Source: SG8-4 sp964598225 (lineage in GTDB: Bacteria; Planctomycetota; Phycisphaerae; Sedimentisphaerales; Anaerobacaceae). Taken from it: 64,000 bases of DNA. Position numbers and translations under genes: made by a program. Every line of letters begins with the position of its first letter. Positions within the stretch are counted from its first letter, which is position 1. Shown here one piece after another: positions 6,428 through 14,762 of this stretch. The notes beneath the pieces were generated by a model. The model was not told the DNA's origin. It saw nothing but the letters and a program-made list of their open reading frames with translations, and did not search any database. The stretch is from assembly GCA_964598225.1 (NCBI GenBank), contig CAZRBG010000005.1:1-64000 (forward strand), in the 5' to 3' direction.

Positions 6428-9253
6428 ATGCTTAACAGCAGACATTGTACCACATGCTCACAGACTGTGCGGTCGAAACCGGCCGCTGAAAGGGGGTTCA
6501 GGCTCGCCTTGGTGACAGGTGCGTTATTTTTCATGGTGACTGCGAGCTGTACGCCGGAAGCGGAAACTACCAAAAACGTTACGCTCGAAGAGCCAAAAGT
6601 TGCCAACGGCCTGATTCTCGAAGAGGAAGATCCCAATGATTTGCGCAAAATGGTTGAAGCGCTGGATGCCGTGGAGCTCGGCAAGTCCGAAACTTCTCCC
6701 GCAACTTCCCCGAACAACCTCAGTGCCGACGCCGGCAACAAGGGTCAAAAAGCCGATGGTCCTCCGGCCGAGATCAGCGCGGCGGATGCGGTGGAAATGG
6801 CCGGCAGCACGGGTACACCACAGGACACGACGGCCCTGGTAGCCCTGCCCAAGCTGAGCACGACCGAGATGGCGGAAATGAACGAGAACCTGGTGCTGCA
6901 TCTGGAGTCGGAGCTTGGCTACACTGCCGCGCCGGATATTGTAGGCGATGCGCTGCCGGCGCCCCCGGCGCGAGTCACAGGTGGCGGGACACTCTCCAGG
7001 CCGGTCGAACGCGGCACTGCCGTACTGCGATTCGGATGTCTGCACTTCCTCTCACAACCGCCCAAACTGTGGATAATGGGTGTGGTAGTCGACCAGGATG
7101 GTAAGCTGTCGGCCAATCCGGATCTGAAGGCGGTGGAGCCACAGGTTACCAGGCTCGTTGCCTCGCTCAATGAGATACGCGGCAACCTGATGGTGCGAGA
7201 TCTCGATTCCAAACTGGTTCAGTTGAGTTATGTCGACGCCACCGCGGCCATGAGTATGTTACAGGGTATGGGTATAACGACTATGAAAAGCCCGACGGAG
7301 CTGCCTCCGAAGGTGGATTTCACTAAACTGCCGTACGTGGTGAATATCGAAGATCCCGAAAGTACGTATACCGGATTGATCGGCGCCAAGACGCAGGTCG
7401 GGGGCAGGGGAAGCAAGCTTTCGCTGACGCCGGGCGTTGCTTCGGAGATGAGCGACAATGCAATTGCTTCCCCGATGAACCAACTGCTGGTACTGTTCCA
7501 CCGGGCCCATCCGGAACAATTCAGCGAGGTTCGCCGCATCCTGAATGACCTTATCGACCGTCCGGCCCGCCAGATCTTCATCGACGCCATGGTCCTGGAG
7601 ATCAGCGAGCAGGGCCTACGGGATTTGGGAATCAACTGGAACTGGAGGGGAACCAGTGACGTCCTGAGTCTGAGCGGCGGCTCCTCGAGTGCTGGTGGGA
7701 ACGAGGATACGCTCGACCTGAAAATTGCGGAATTATCGAATCTCAGCGATCTTTTCGAGTCCAAAATGGACTGGGACTGGCAGGTGGTCATTCGCGCGCT
7801 GATCCGCACGGAGAAGGCGGAGATTCTTTCTCGGCCCAGTGTTCTGACGCTCAATAACCGACAGTCCACAATTCGTGTGGGGCAGGACATCCCGATTGCG
7901 AGCAGCCTGCAGGGCAGCTTCGGCGGGAAAGTCAGTTTCGACTTCGAATATCTGCCGGTTGGAATCCTTCTCAACATCCGGCCGCGGATCACCGAGAGCG
8001 GCGATGAAGTCAACATGCTGATTGACACAATCGTCTCGGCCGAGGTTCCGGGTGAGGACCTGGTGCTGCAAGATCAAGATGTCGTTCTGGCTTCGGCCCC
8101 TACCGTGTCTACTCGTCGCGTGCAAACTTACGGACGGATTCCCAACAACACGCCGCTGATAATCGGCGGTCTGGTCTCCAGAGACAAGACCCTTACCACG
8201 GATAAAGTTCCTCTGCTCGGCGACCTCCCCCTCGTGGGCATACTGTTTCGAGCAGAAAAAAGAGAGAACCTGAAGCGCGAAGTTATCATCGTCCTTACGC
8301 CCCACGTGCTTCCGGATCAGAGGGTAGCTCGACGGTCGCTGCCCAAGGATGAGGACGCCTTCGACAGCTTCGGAAACGAACTGTTCCGCGATTCCTACCG
8401 AATCCGCAGCGAGGACGTATTCGACCTGTCATTCCTGCTGGAAAACCAGCGGATTGTCAATTATCGCCAGATGGCCCGCGAGGTAGCCCAGCAGAACTTC
8501 CGCCTCGGTGCTGTGGAACCCTTCCGTGCGTTCGTCCGGGACGAAATACCGGGCGAGATGATACTTGTCGCGCGTATGATCTACGAAGTGATCAAACGCC
8601 TTGATATTGCAGAGAAGATCGAGCGTTCGCGGATCATCTATTTCGAGAGTTCCACCGTTGGCGGTTACGACGTCGAGTGGCTCGAAGACCTCGTGGCCGA
8701 CGAGAAAGGAAATCTGAAGGACTTCGGCGACAAGGCCCTGGCCATCGAATACGAATACGACCGCGATTCGCTCGAAGCGGGGCAACTGGGCACAGAGCCC
8801 ATTCCGCATATCCGGCTGATAGACTGTCCGGATCGAGACGTGTGGAAAGAAAAACTGTGGGAGCTGAACCAGCCCACGCCGGAAGGAGAAAAACGACATA
8901 CGATTCTAATCCAGAACGAAGACGATGTCATTCGTTTACGCCGCGCCCTCGCCCTGAAGCGGATTTCCGTTCTCAACGGCGGGACCGATTACATGCGGCT
9001 GAGGAATTTCAGCGTCGGAAAGGTCCTGCTCATGCCGGAACTCAAGGCCGGCCAGGTTCACGTGATCGACGCCGACACCGCCTGTTTCTTCTTCCATACG
9101 GAACTCTACTATGCCGCGACGCTCGCAGAGATAGAGAAACAGTTGAAAGAGCTTGACGAAATGCTGCGGCGCCCGGAGATAAACGTGCTGCTGGAGTCGG
9201 GCCCGCTTGCGGGCCAGCCGGCCGGAAACGGTGACGGTCCAGAGGATCAATAA
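6428..9253 (+). CDS. Lipoprotein secretin (type II/IV pilus-like outer-membrane pore)
   Basis: A 941-residue protein with a strong ribosome-binding site. The leader ends in the lipobox 'VTASC' (Cys41), predicting outer-membrane lipidation. Residues about 45-130 are a low-complexity linker. The secretin N-domains contain 'FIDAMVLEISEQGLRDLGI', and the beta-barrel region 'LSRPSVLTLNNRQSTIRVG' followed by 'TPLIIGGLVSRDK' and 'VPLLGDLPLVGILFR', which are the diagnostic GspD/PilQ signatures. About 290 further residues after the barrel are unusual and not recognised. Pseudopilins at 10793 and 16681 could be exported through such a pore. The gene stands alone, without gsp/pil neighbours. Confidence 0.85.
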   Translation: MLNSRHCTTCSQTVRSKPAAERGFRLALVTGALFFMVTASCTPEAETTKNVTLEEPKVANGLILEEEDPNDLRKMVEALDAVELGKSETSPATSPNNLSADAGNKGQKADGPPAEISAADAVEMAGSTGTPQDTTALVALPKLSTTEMAEMNENLVLHLESELGYTAAPDIVGDALPAPPARVTGGGTLSRPVERGTAVLRFGCLHFLSQPPKLWIMGVVVDQDGKLSANPDLKAVEPQVTRLVASLNEIRGNLMVRDLDSKLVQLSYVDATAAMSMLQGMGITTMKSPTELPPKVDFTKLPYVVNIEDPESTYTGLIGAKTQVGGRGSKLSLTPGVASEMSDNAIASPMNQLLVLFHRAHPEQFSEVRRILNDLIDRPARQIFIDAMVLEISEQGLRDLGINWNWRGTSDVLSLSGGSSSAGGNEDTLDLKIAELSNLSDLFESKMDWDWQVVIRALIRTEKAEILSRPSVLTLNNRQSTIRVGQDIPIASSLQGSFGGKVSFDFEYLPVGILLNIRPRITESGDEVNMLIDTIVSAEVPGEDLVLQDQDVVLASAPTVSTRRVQTYGRIPNNTPLIIGGLVSRDKTLTTDKVPLLGDLPLVGILFRAEKRENLKREVIIVLTPHVLPDQRVARRSLPKDEDAFDSFGNELFRDSYRIRSEDVFDLSFLLENQRIVNYRQMAREVAQQNFRLGAVEPFRAFVRDEIPGEMILVARMIYEVIKRLDIAEKIERSRIIYFESSTVGGYDVEWLEDLVADEKGNLKDFGDKALAIEYEYDRDSLEAGQLGTEPIPHIRLIDCPDRDVWKEKLWELNQPTPEGEKRHTILIQNEDDVIRLRRALALKRISVLNGGTDYMRLRNFSVGKVLLMPELKAGQVHVIDADTACFFFHTELYYAATLAEIEKQLKELDEMLRRPEINVLLESGPLAGQPAGNGDGPEDQ

Positions 9254-9365
9254 ATTGCCTGTCATTCCTGCCAAGCCAGATTGCTCCGCTACGTGATGCT
9301 GCGCATCGCCTTTGGCTTCGCTCAGGGCTACGACCTTTTTCGGTCGGAATGACAAAATATTGCCT
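9254..9365. repeat. MITE-like palindromic element with flanking direct repeats
   Basis: Between the secretin and MscS genes lies a segment bounded by the inverted repeats TGTCATTCC (9260-9268) and GGAATGACA (9346-9354). It is flanked by the direct repeat ATTGCCT at 9254-9260 and 9359-9365, resembling a target-site duplication. The left inverted repeat shares one base with the left direct repeat. A related string (CAAGCCAGATT...CTGCG) recurs near 28990. Confidence 0.5.
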
Positions 9366-9494
9366 GCCAGAATGCTCAGGCACGCGCAAATCAACTCGAC
9401 GTGCGATCTTTGCTTGAATAGTTATGCCCCGACTGGTATCATAAACGCTTTGTGCTGACAGGATTCCTGAGAGTTATTGAGTGTAAAGGAACGA

Positions 9495-10559
9495 ATGCTT
9501 ACAAAACTCTTTTACGGCAACACGGTGTTACAGTGGGCTATTGCTGCCGGGATGATCCTCGGTGCGCTGATCATCGGCAAAGTCCTATACTGGCTAATCG
9601 GCAAGACGGTTAAACGCCTGGCTACAAAGACGAGGACGCGGCTCGACGACATTCTCGTCGACATGTGCGAAGAGCCGCTCGTCTTCGCAGTTGTCATTGT
9701 GGGCATATATTACGGCCTGAAATGGCCGCTGACAATTCAGAAAGATACCGCTGAAATTATCGACAAAGTCGTGGTAGGTCTTATCATCGTCGACCTGGCC
9801 TGGCTGTTGACGCGAGTGTTCGACTCGCTCGTGGAAGAATATCTGATACCTTTTGCGAGAAAGACAGAAAGCGATCTCGACGATCATCTGGTCCCCATCA
9901 TTCGCAAGGGCTTCAGGATTGCGGTCTGGACCATTGCGGTAATTACGGCGATGGACAATGCGGGGCTGCCCGTTACGTCGGTACTGGCCGGACTGGGCAT
10001 CGGCGGGCTGGCGTTTGCCCTTGCTGCTCAGGAGACCGTGGCCAATTTCTTCGGCAGTATTACCATCTTCATTGACAAGCCGTTCAGGGTGGGTGATCGC
10101 GTCCAGCTCGAAGGATATGACGGCGTCGTTACAGAGATCGGCCTGAGAACCACAAGGATCAGAACCCGATACGAGGGACGAATAGTCGCCATTCCGAATA
10201 TGAAGGTCGCAAGAGCGGACATCGTTAACGTTGACACCGAGAAGGGAAGGCAGATTTTTGCGGTATATCGCCTGACTCCCGATATGAACGATGAGCAGGT
10301 CAAATTGGCGATGGACATACTCAAGCAAAGCGCCAAGGCCGACCAGGATACGAAGGAAAAAGTGGTTACCGGCTTTTTCGCGATCACCGAATACTCGCGG
10401 GACGTCATGCTGTTGTACTGGATCAAGCCCGAAGCGTCCAATCTCAAGACGCGAACGCGGATCAATCTCGAGATCATCCGCAAGTTCAAGGAAAACAACA
10501 TCAGCCTGGTCAAGGCCACCCCGGTACACACCAAGTTGGACGAAGTCGAGCTGGTGTGA
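9495..10559 (+). CDS. MscS-family mechanosensitive channel
   Basis: A 354-residue small-conductance mechanosensitive channel. It has hydrophobic helices near residues 12-36, 62-80, 93-110 and 140-158. The pore-lining helix is Gly/Ala-rich, 'VLAGLGIGGLAFALAAQ', followed by 'VANFFGSITIFIDKPFRVGD' and the beta domain 'GVVTEIGLRTTRIRTRYEGR', all classic MscS features. It opens under membrane tension to release solutes during hypo-osmotic shock. ATG 9495 is chosen because AAAGGA lies just upstream; a TTG at 9477 would add six residues. No partner gene is adjacent. Confidence 0.9.
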   Translation: MLTKLFYGNTVLQWAIAAGMILGALIIGKVLYWLIGKTVKRLATKTRTRLDDILVDMCEEPLVFAVVIVGIYYGLKWPLTIQKDTAEIIDKVVVGLIIVDLAWLLTRVFDSLVEEYLIPFARKTESDLDDHLVPIIRKGFRIAVWTIAVITAMDNAGLPVTSVLAGLGIGGLAFALAAQETVANFFGSITIFIDKPFRVGDRVQLEGYDGVVTEIGLRTTRIRTRYEGRIVAIPNMKVARADIVNVDTEKGRQIFAVYRLTPDMNDEQVKLAMDILKQSAKADQDTKEKVVTGFFAITEYSRDVMLLYWIKPEASNLKTRTRINLEIIRKFKENNISLVKATPVHTKLDEVELV

Positions 10560-10575
10560 TTTGCAGAACCGGGCG

Positions 10576-10706
10576 GTTCGTAGTGACGCCGTCAGGCGTT
10601 TTTCTTTAGTTCATAGCGAATCCATAAGGCGCTATATCAAAATGCTCTTACGAGCACACTACGAACGGATTTTCGTTCGTAGAACGGTAGTGTGTGCACC
10701 GCACAC
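10576..10706. repeat. Structured intergenic repeat with terminal inverted repeats
   Basis: GTTCGTAGTG (10576-10585) and CACTACGAAC (10657-10666) are perfect inverted ends of a 91-nt segment. Inside are two more hairpins: ACGCC/GGCGT (10586-10599), followed by a T-rich run that could terminate the MscS transcript, and ATAGCG/CGCTAT. A further palindrome GTGTGC-ACC-GCACAC follows at 10692-10706; the same palindrome family occurs at 46371 and 51557. No reading frame is supported across the 233-nt gap. Confidence 0.5.
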
Positions 10707-10792
10707 CGAAGGATCCGAATGGTCTGCGGTGCAGACACTGCCGACTCCATTTGCGAACTATCACTGTCTCCTTGCCCCCCTGGAATCATCGA

Positions 10793-11617
10793 TCAGAAAT
10801 CGGGATATGGCCTGATCCACTGGGGCCACATATCCGCCGTAACACCGCCGGCCAGTGTCCACGGGCCGCTGGTGTTCCACTGCTTATGCCACTTGAAGGT
10901 CCACAATTGTTTCAGCGGCACCTTCCGCACCGAGCCGTCGGCGAACGAACTGCAAATAGCCCCGCGGTGCCGATTGATGCAGACCCGCGCCATTCGGCTC
11001 TCGCCCTGCCAGGAGTCGTATTCGTTCTCGGGCGGGCCGTCGGTTTCTATGGGAAACAGGTCGAACCGCAGGCCGTCCATCAGCACCGGTACGTTGCCGG
11101 CGTTGGGGACCTGGAGGAATTTTCGGTAGCCGTATGATGCCGGGATGTTGCGCACGTAGTGGCCGTCGGCGGGGATCGGGATCAGGTAGCTGTTGAGACC
11201 GTAGCTGCCCGCGATGCCGTTTTCGCCGCAGGTGTAGCCGCCGTGAGTGCCCTTGAAGATGCCCCAGGCCCGATCGATATTGAATGTCTGGCTGCTGTTG
11301 CCGAATTCGTCGATGATCGGCCTGGTCGCGGTCGGGCAGAACCACACCTTGTTCTTCTTCCAGTTCTTCACGTCCTCGTCGAGCTGGCACGGCCACCAGT
11401 GCCCGCGCTCGTTTACGCCGGAGAAGAACTTTCCGTCGTTGTCGTCGCAGTAGGTATTGAAAATCAGCACCCACTGCCGCAGATTCGCCGAGCACCCGAT
11501 CATCCGGGCCTGCTCCCGAACCCGCCGCAAAGCCGGCATCAATATCGCCAGCAAAATAGCAATAATAGCAATAACAACCAAAAGCTCAATCAACGTAAAC
11601 CCGTTACGGTTTCGCAT
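10793..11617 (-). CDS. Type II secretion pseudopilin-like protein (prepilin motif, His...ADGS C-terminus)
   Basis: A 274-residue protein with a five-residue charged leader and the prepilin motif G-FTLIELLVV, followed by a hydrophobic helix ending 'ILMPALRRVREQAR'. The soluble part carries Cys pairs and the C-terminal 'INRHRGAICSSFADGSVRKV' block, the planctomycete equivalent of the H-X9-DG signature. Prepilin peptidase should process it for display in the envelope through a type II-like apparatus. It is oriented towards MscS, and its 5' end faces the PA14 protein gene. Planctomycete genomes carry many such single pseudopilin genes whose function is not known. Confidence 0.85.
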   Translation of the reverse strand: MRNRNGFTLIELLVVIAIIAILLAILMPALRRVREQARMIGCSANLRQWVLIFNTYCDDNDGKFFSGVNERGHWWPCQLDEDVKNWKKNKVWFCPTATRPIIDEFGNSSQTFNIDRAWGIFKGTHGGYTCGENGIAGSYGLNSYLIPIPADGHYVRNIPASYGYRKFLQVPNAGNVPVLMDGLRFDLFPIETDGPPENEYDSWQGESRMARVCINRHRGAICSSFADGSVRKVPLKQLWTFKWHKQWNTSGPWTLAGGVTADMWPQWIRPYPDF

Positions 11618-11897
11618 GAAAACTGCCCTTCTCTTTCAATAAGACCATATACATTGTAACAGAAATAGCAAGTGTAGTGCAAAGAAAAGAGCGAATTCTC
11701 CCGATGACAACGCCTCCCTATAATTCAAAGCAAGAATAAGGACACAAGTAGATCGCGTCTGTAACTTCTCCCAGTGCTCTCTGTGTGTTTGCTCGGATGG
11801 GATTTGAGTGGTGTTTGTGGGCTTTTGGTCCTTGTGGAAGTACTTTTCTGGTCTCTTTTTGCTCAAGCGTATGATTTGTGCGTGCGGGGGATTTTGC
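11618..11897. other. Non-coding stretch between divergent genes
   Basis: The 379-nt gap between the pseudopilin (minus) and the PA14 protein (plus) holds no gene I can support. A 76-codon minus-strand frame at 11636-11866 has no ribosome-binding site and no recognisable domain. The plus-strand promoter at 11898 lies at the right end. Confidence 0.4.
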
Positions 11898-11927
11898 TTG
11901 ACCCTGGGGTGGGCGATCTGTTATAAG
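11898..11927 (+). promoter_or_regulatory. Sigma70-like promoter of the PA14 protein gene
   Basis: TTGACC (11898-11903), an 18-nt spacer and TATAAG (11922-11927) precede the gene at 11997. GAAGGAGG at 11983-11990 is a strong ribosome-binding site 6 nt before the ATG. A TGTAAACGCTG motif at 11966-11976, similar to motifs before two other genes, lies in the leader. Confidence 0.55.
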
Positions 11928-11996
11928 GGTACTGTTGGACTACGTAGATTTGGTTTTGAAATCATTGTAAACGCTGTTTTTTGAAGGAGGATTATC

Positions 11997-14507
11997 ATGT
12001 CTAGAAAGCTTATCTGCACAATTTCTTTGGTCCTGACTGTCGCCATGTTCGGATCAAACGCCCTGGGCCAGGAGAATCAGATCGTCAACGGCGAGTTCGA
12101 CGACGACCTGAATTCGTGGAACTCGTACGGATCTGCGGGTTTCAATATTGAAGTGACAACCAACGCCGGGCTGTCCGGAAACAACGGTGTCGTGTTGGAT
12201 GTTCTGGACTCCGCTTCAGCGACGGCCATTGGCATCGCACAAGCGGGTCTGCTCATCGAGCCGGGAAAGACATACCCCATAGGTTTTCAGGCCAGAGCCG
12301 AGCAGGACCGAGAGATGGTCCTGCTGCTCCAGGCCAACCTCAATGATACAAACTGGCCGACATACGTGAATCAGACGATGCAACTGACAACCACGCCGCA
12401 GACTTATTTCTTCGAGTACACGCACGACGGCGATACGATCGGAGACGACCCGGGCGAAACGCTGACCCTCTACCTGATGCTCAAAGGCCAATGGTGGCCG
12501 ATGACCGGTGATAATCTGAACGTCAAGGTCTGGTTCGACTGGGTGTATTTCGGCGCACAACCCGCCGTCCAGCAGAGAGGCCGAGCGATCAATCCGGAAC
12601 CCGAGGACGGAGCACTGCATGAGGCAACGTGGGTAGGGCTCGGTTGGGCGCCGGGTGATTTCGCCGTATCGCACGATGTGTATATTGGTGATAATTTCGA
12701 CGACGTCAACGAAGGTCTGGCCGAGACGTTCCGCGGCAATCAATCCACAACGAGCTACGTTGCCGGCTTTCCGGGCTTCGCCTACCCCGAGGGTCTCGTT
12801 CCGGGAACCACGTATTACTGGCGAATCGACGAGATCAACGATGCCGATCCGAACAGCCCGTGGAAGGGCGAGGTCTGGAGCTTTATGGTACCCCCGAGAA
12901 CCGCGTACGCTCCTGATCCGCCCGATGGCGACAAGTTCGTGGAACCGGACGCCGTCCTCGAGTGGAGTCCGGGCCTCGACGGGAAGCTGCACACCGTACA
13001 TTTCGGCGACAACTTTGACGAGATTAATAACGCCGGTCCCGGCGCACCTCAGTCGCCGACAACCTACGATCCCGGCACGCTCGAACGGGAGAAGACCTAC
13101 TACTGGCGGGTCGATGAGTTCGACGGCGCAATCACGCAAACCGGCGAGGTCTGGAGCTTCACGGTCGCAAGAGACGGCGGCGGGCTAAAGGCCGAGTACT
13201 TCGGCAACAGGAATCTTTCAGGCGAGCCGGTTCTGACACGGGTGGATCCCCAGATCGACTTCGACTGGGGCGGCGGCGACGTGCCCGGTGAGAACTCGCC
13301 CGACCCGGACATAGCAGTCGATGAGTTTTCGGCCCGCTGGAGCGGCGAGATGGAAGTGGACATCACCGATACGTACACGTTCACTATCGGCGCCAACAAC
13401 GGCTTTAGACTGTATCTGGACGGCCGGTTGATTATCGACTACTGGGACAATCCCGGCGTTGACACACGGTCGAGCGACCCGATCGAACTGGTCGGGGGGA
13501 CCAGTCACTCTATTTTGCTGGAGTATTACGAAGGTGTGGGTTCGGCAAACATAACATTGTCCTGGGCCAGCAGCGTTCGGGAGCAGCAGTTGATTCCGCA
13601 GGCCGCATTCTCGCTGCCGGTCAAAGCTAACACGCCGAGCCCGGTCAACGGCGCCGATGATGCCGGAATGACTGCGATTCTCACATGGAGCGCCGGCGAT
13701 TCAGCCACCTCGCACGAGCTATACTTCGGCACCGATGCAGATGCCGTGGCCAACGCCACTACTGCTTCGCCCGAGTACAAAGGCTCGATAGCGCTTGGCT
13801 CCGAGAGCTACGATCCCGGCAAGCTCGACTGGGACAGCACATACTACTGGCGCGTTGATGAAGTCGACGCCGCCGCTCCGGACGGTGTCTGGAAGGGCCA
13901 CGTCTGGAGCTTCAAGACGGGCAATTTCCTTATCGTAGACGACTTCGAGAGCTACGACGACATTGATCCGGCGCCCGGCGAGCAAGGAGCGAACAGGATT
14001 TTCGACAAGTGGATCGACGGCTTCGGCATCCCCACGAACGGATCCCTCGTCGGAAACGACCTGCCGCCTTATGCCGAGCAGGTTATCGTGCATGACGGCT
14101 CGCAGTCGCTTGTTTATCGCTACGACAACAACCTCAAGACCTGTGAAGCGACCCTGACGGTGGTCTATCCACGCGACTGGACGCAGGAGGACGTCGGGGA
14201 ACTGTCTTTATGGTTCCAGGGCGTTTCTGCAAACGCCGCCGAGCGCCTGTATGTTGCTGTAGCTAATACTACAGGAGCATACGCCGTGGTATACCACGAG
14301 GATCCCGATGTGGCGCTGACGGAATCCTGGACTCCGTGGGTGATCCCTTTGCAGGAATTCGCAGACCAGGGCGTCGATTTGACCGACGTTGACAAGATTG
14401 CCATCGGCTTTGGCACCCGAGGCGATTCATCGACAGCGGGCGGCACAGGCACAATGTATTTCGACGACATTCGCCTGTACCGGATCGGCGAAGCGCCAGA
14501 ACAATAA
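11997..14507 (+). CDS. Secreted modular protein: CBM-like, fibronectin-III-like repeats, PA14 domain
   Basis: An 836-residue secreted protein with a signal peptide (cleavage after 'SNALG'). Domains in order: a carbohydrate-binding-like jelly roll (about 25-190, 'VNGEFDDDLNSWNSYG'), two fibronectin-like repeats ending 'YYWRIDEINDADPNSPWKGE' and 'YYWRVDEFDG', a PA14 domain (about 400-540, 'GLKAEYFGNRNLSG'), a third repeat ('YYWRVDEVDAAAPDGVWKG'), and a C-terminal jelly-roll ('VDDFESYDDIDP' ... 'MYFDDIRLY'). PA14 and CBM modules bind glycans, so a cell-surface polysaccharide-binding role is likely. No catalytic domain is seen. The gene has its own promoter and terminator. Confidence 0.75.
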   Translation: MSRKLICTISLVLTVAMFGSNALGQENQIVNGEFDDDLNSWNSYGSAGFNIEVTTNAGLSGNNGVVLDVLDSASATAIGIAQAGLLIEPGKTYPIGFQARAEQDREMVLLLQANLNDTNWPTYVNQTMQLTTTPQTYFFEYTHDGDTIGDDPGETLTLYLMLKGQWWPMTGDNLNVKVWFDWVYFGAQPAVQQRGRAINPEPEDGALHEATWVGLGWAPGDFAVSHDVYIGDNFDDVNEGLAETFRGNQSTTSYVAGFPGFAYPEGLVPGTTYYWRIDEINDADPNSPWKGEVWSFMVPPRTAYAPDPPDGDKFVEPDAVLEWSPGLDGKLHTVHFGDNFDEINNAGPGAPQSPTTYDPGTLEREKTYYWRVDEFDGAITQTGEVWSFTVARDGGGLKAEYFGNRNLSGEPVLTRVDPQIDFDWGGGDVPGENSPDPDIAVDEFSARWSGEMEVDITDTYTFTIGANNGFRLYLDGRLIIDYWDNPGVDTRSSDPIELVGGTSHSILLEYYEGVGSANITLSWASSVREQQLIPQAAFSLPVKANTPSPVNGADDAGMTAILTWSAGDSATSHELYFGTDADAVANATTASPEYKGSIALGSESYDPGKLDWDSTYYWRVDEVDAAAPDGVWKGHVWSFKTGNFLIVDDFESYDDIDPAPGEQGANRIFDKWIDGFGIPTNGSLVGNDLPPYAEQVIVHDGSQSLVYRYDNNLKTCEATLTVVYPRDWTQEDVGELSLWFQGVSANAAERLYVAVANTTGAYAVVYHEDPDVALTESWTPWVIPLQEFADQGVDLTDVDKIAIGFGTRGDSSTAGGTGTMYFDDIRLYRIGEAPEQ

Positions 14508-14518
14508 AAGATGCGAAC

Positions 14519-14560
14519 GGACTGTCCGCTTTCTGTCGAGAGGGCGGACAGTCCCTTTAA
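14519..14560 (+). terminator. Rho-independent terminator
   Basis: A perfect 11-bp stem, GGACTGTCCGC (14519-14529) and GCGGACAGTCC (14544-14554), with a 14-nt loop, starts 12 nt after the stop codon of the PA14 protein gene. It is followed by the short T-containing tail CTTTAA. Confidence 0.75.
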
Positions 14561-14762
14561 TACTCTGCCGAGGAGCAACAACCCGCAAAAGTGAGGTTGC
14601 CGGACTACCGCTATGGCGGCCTGAAAATCCCCTATACTTTTTGCATCGCCGAGATCTTGTATTTTGTCGAATAGGATGGTAAGATAGAACAAGGTTCGTC
14701 ATCTGCGAGCCATGTATTTGTAACTGATAATTGAATCCTGGTTGACTCCGGAGGAGAAGAAA

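Noticed and set aside
11636..11866. 76-codon minus-strand frame upstream of the pseudopilin
   Set aside because: No ribosome-binding site and no recognisable domain; intergenic composition.
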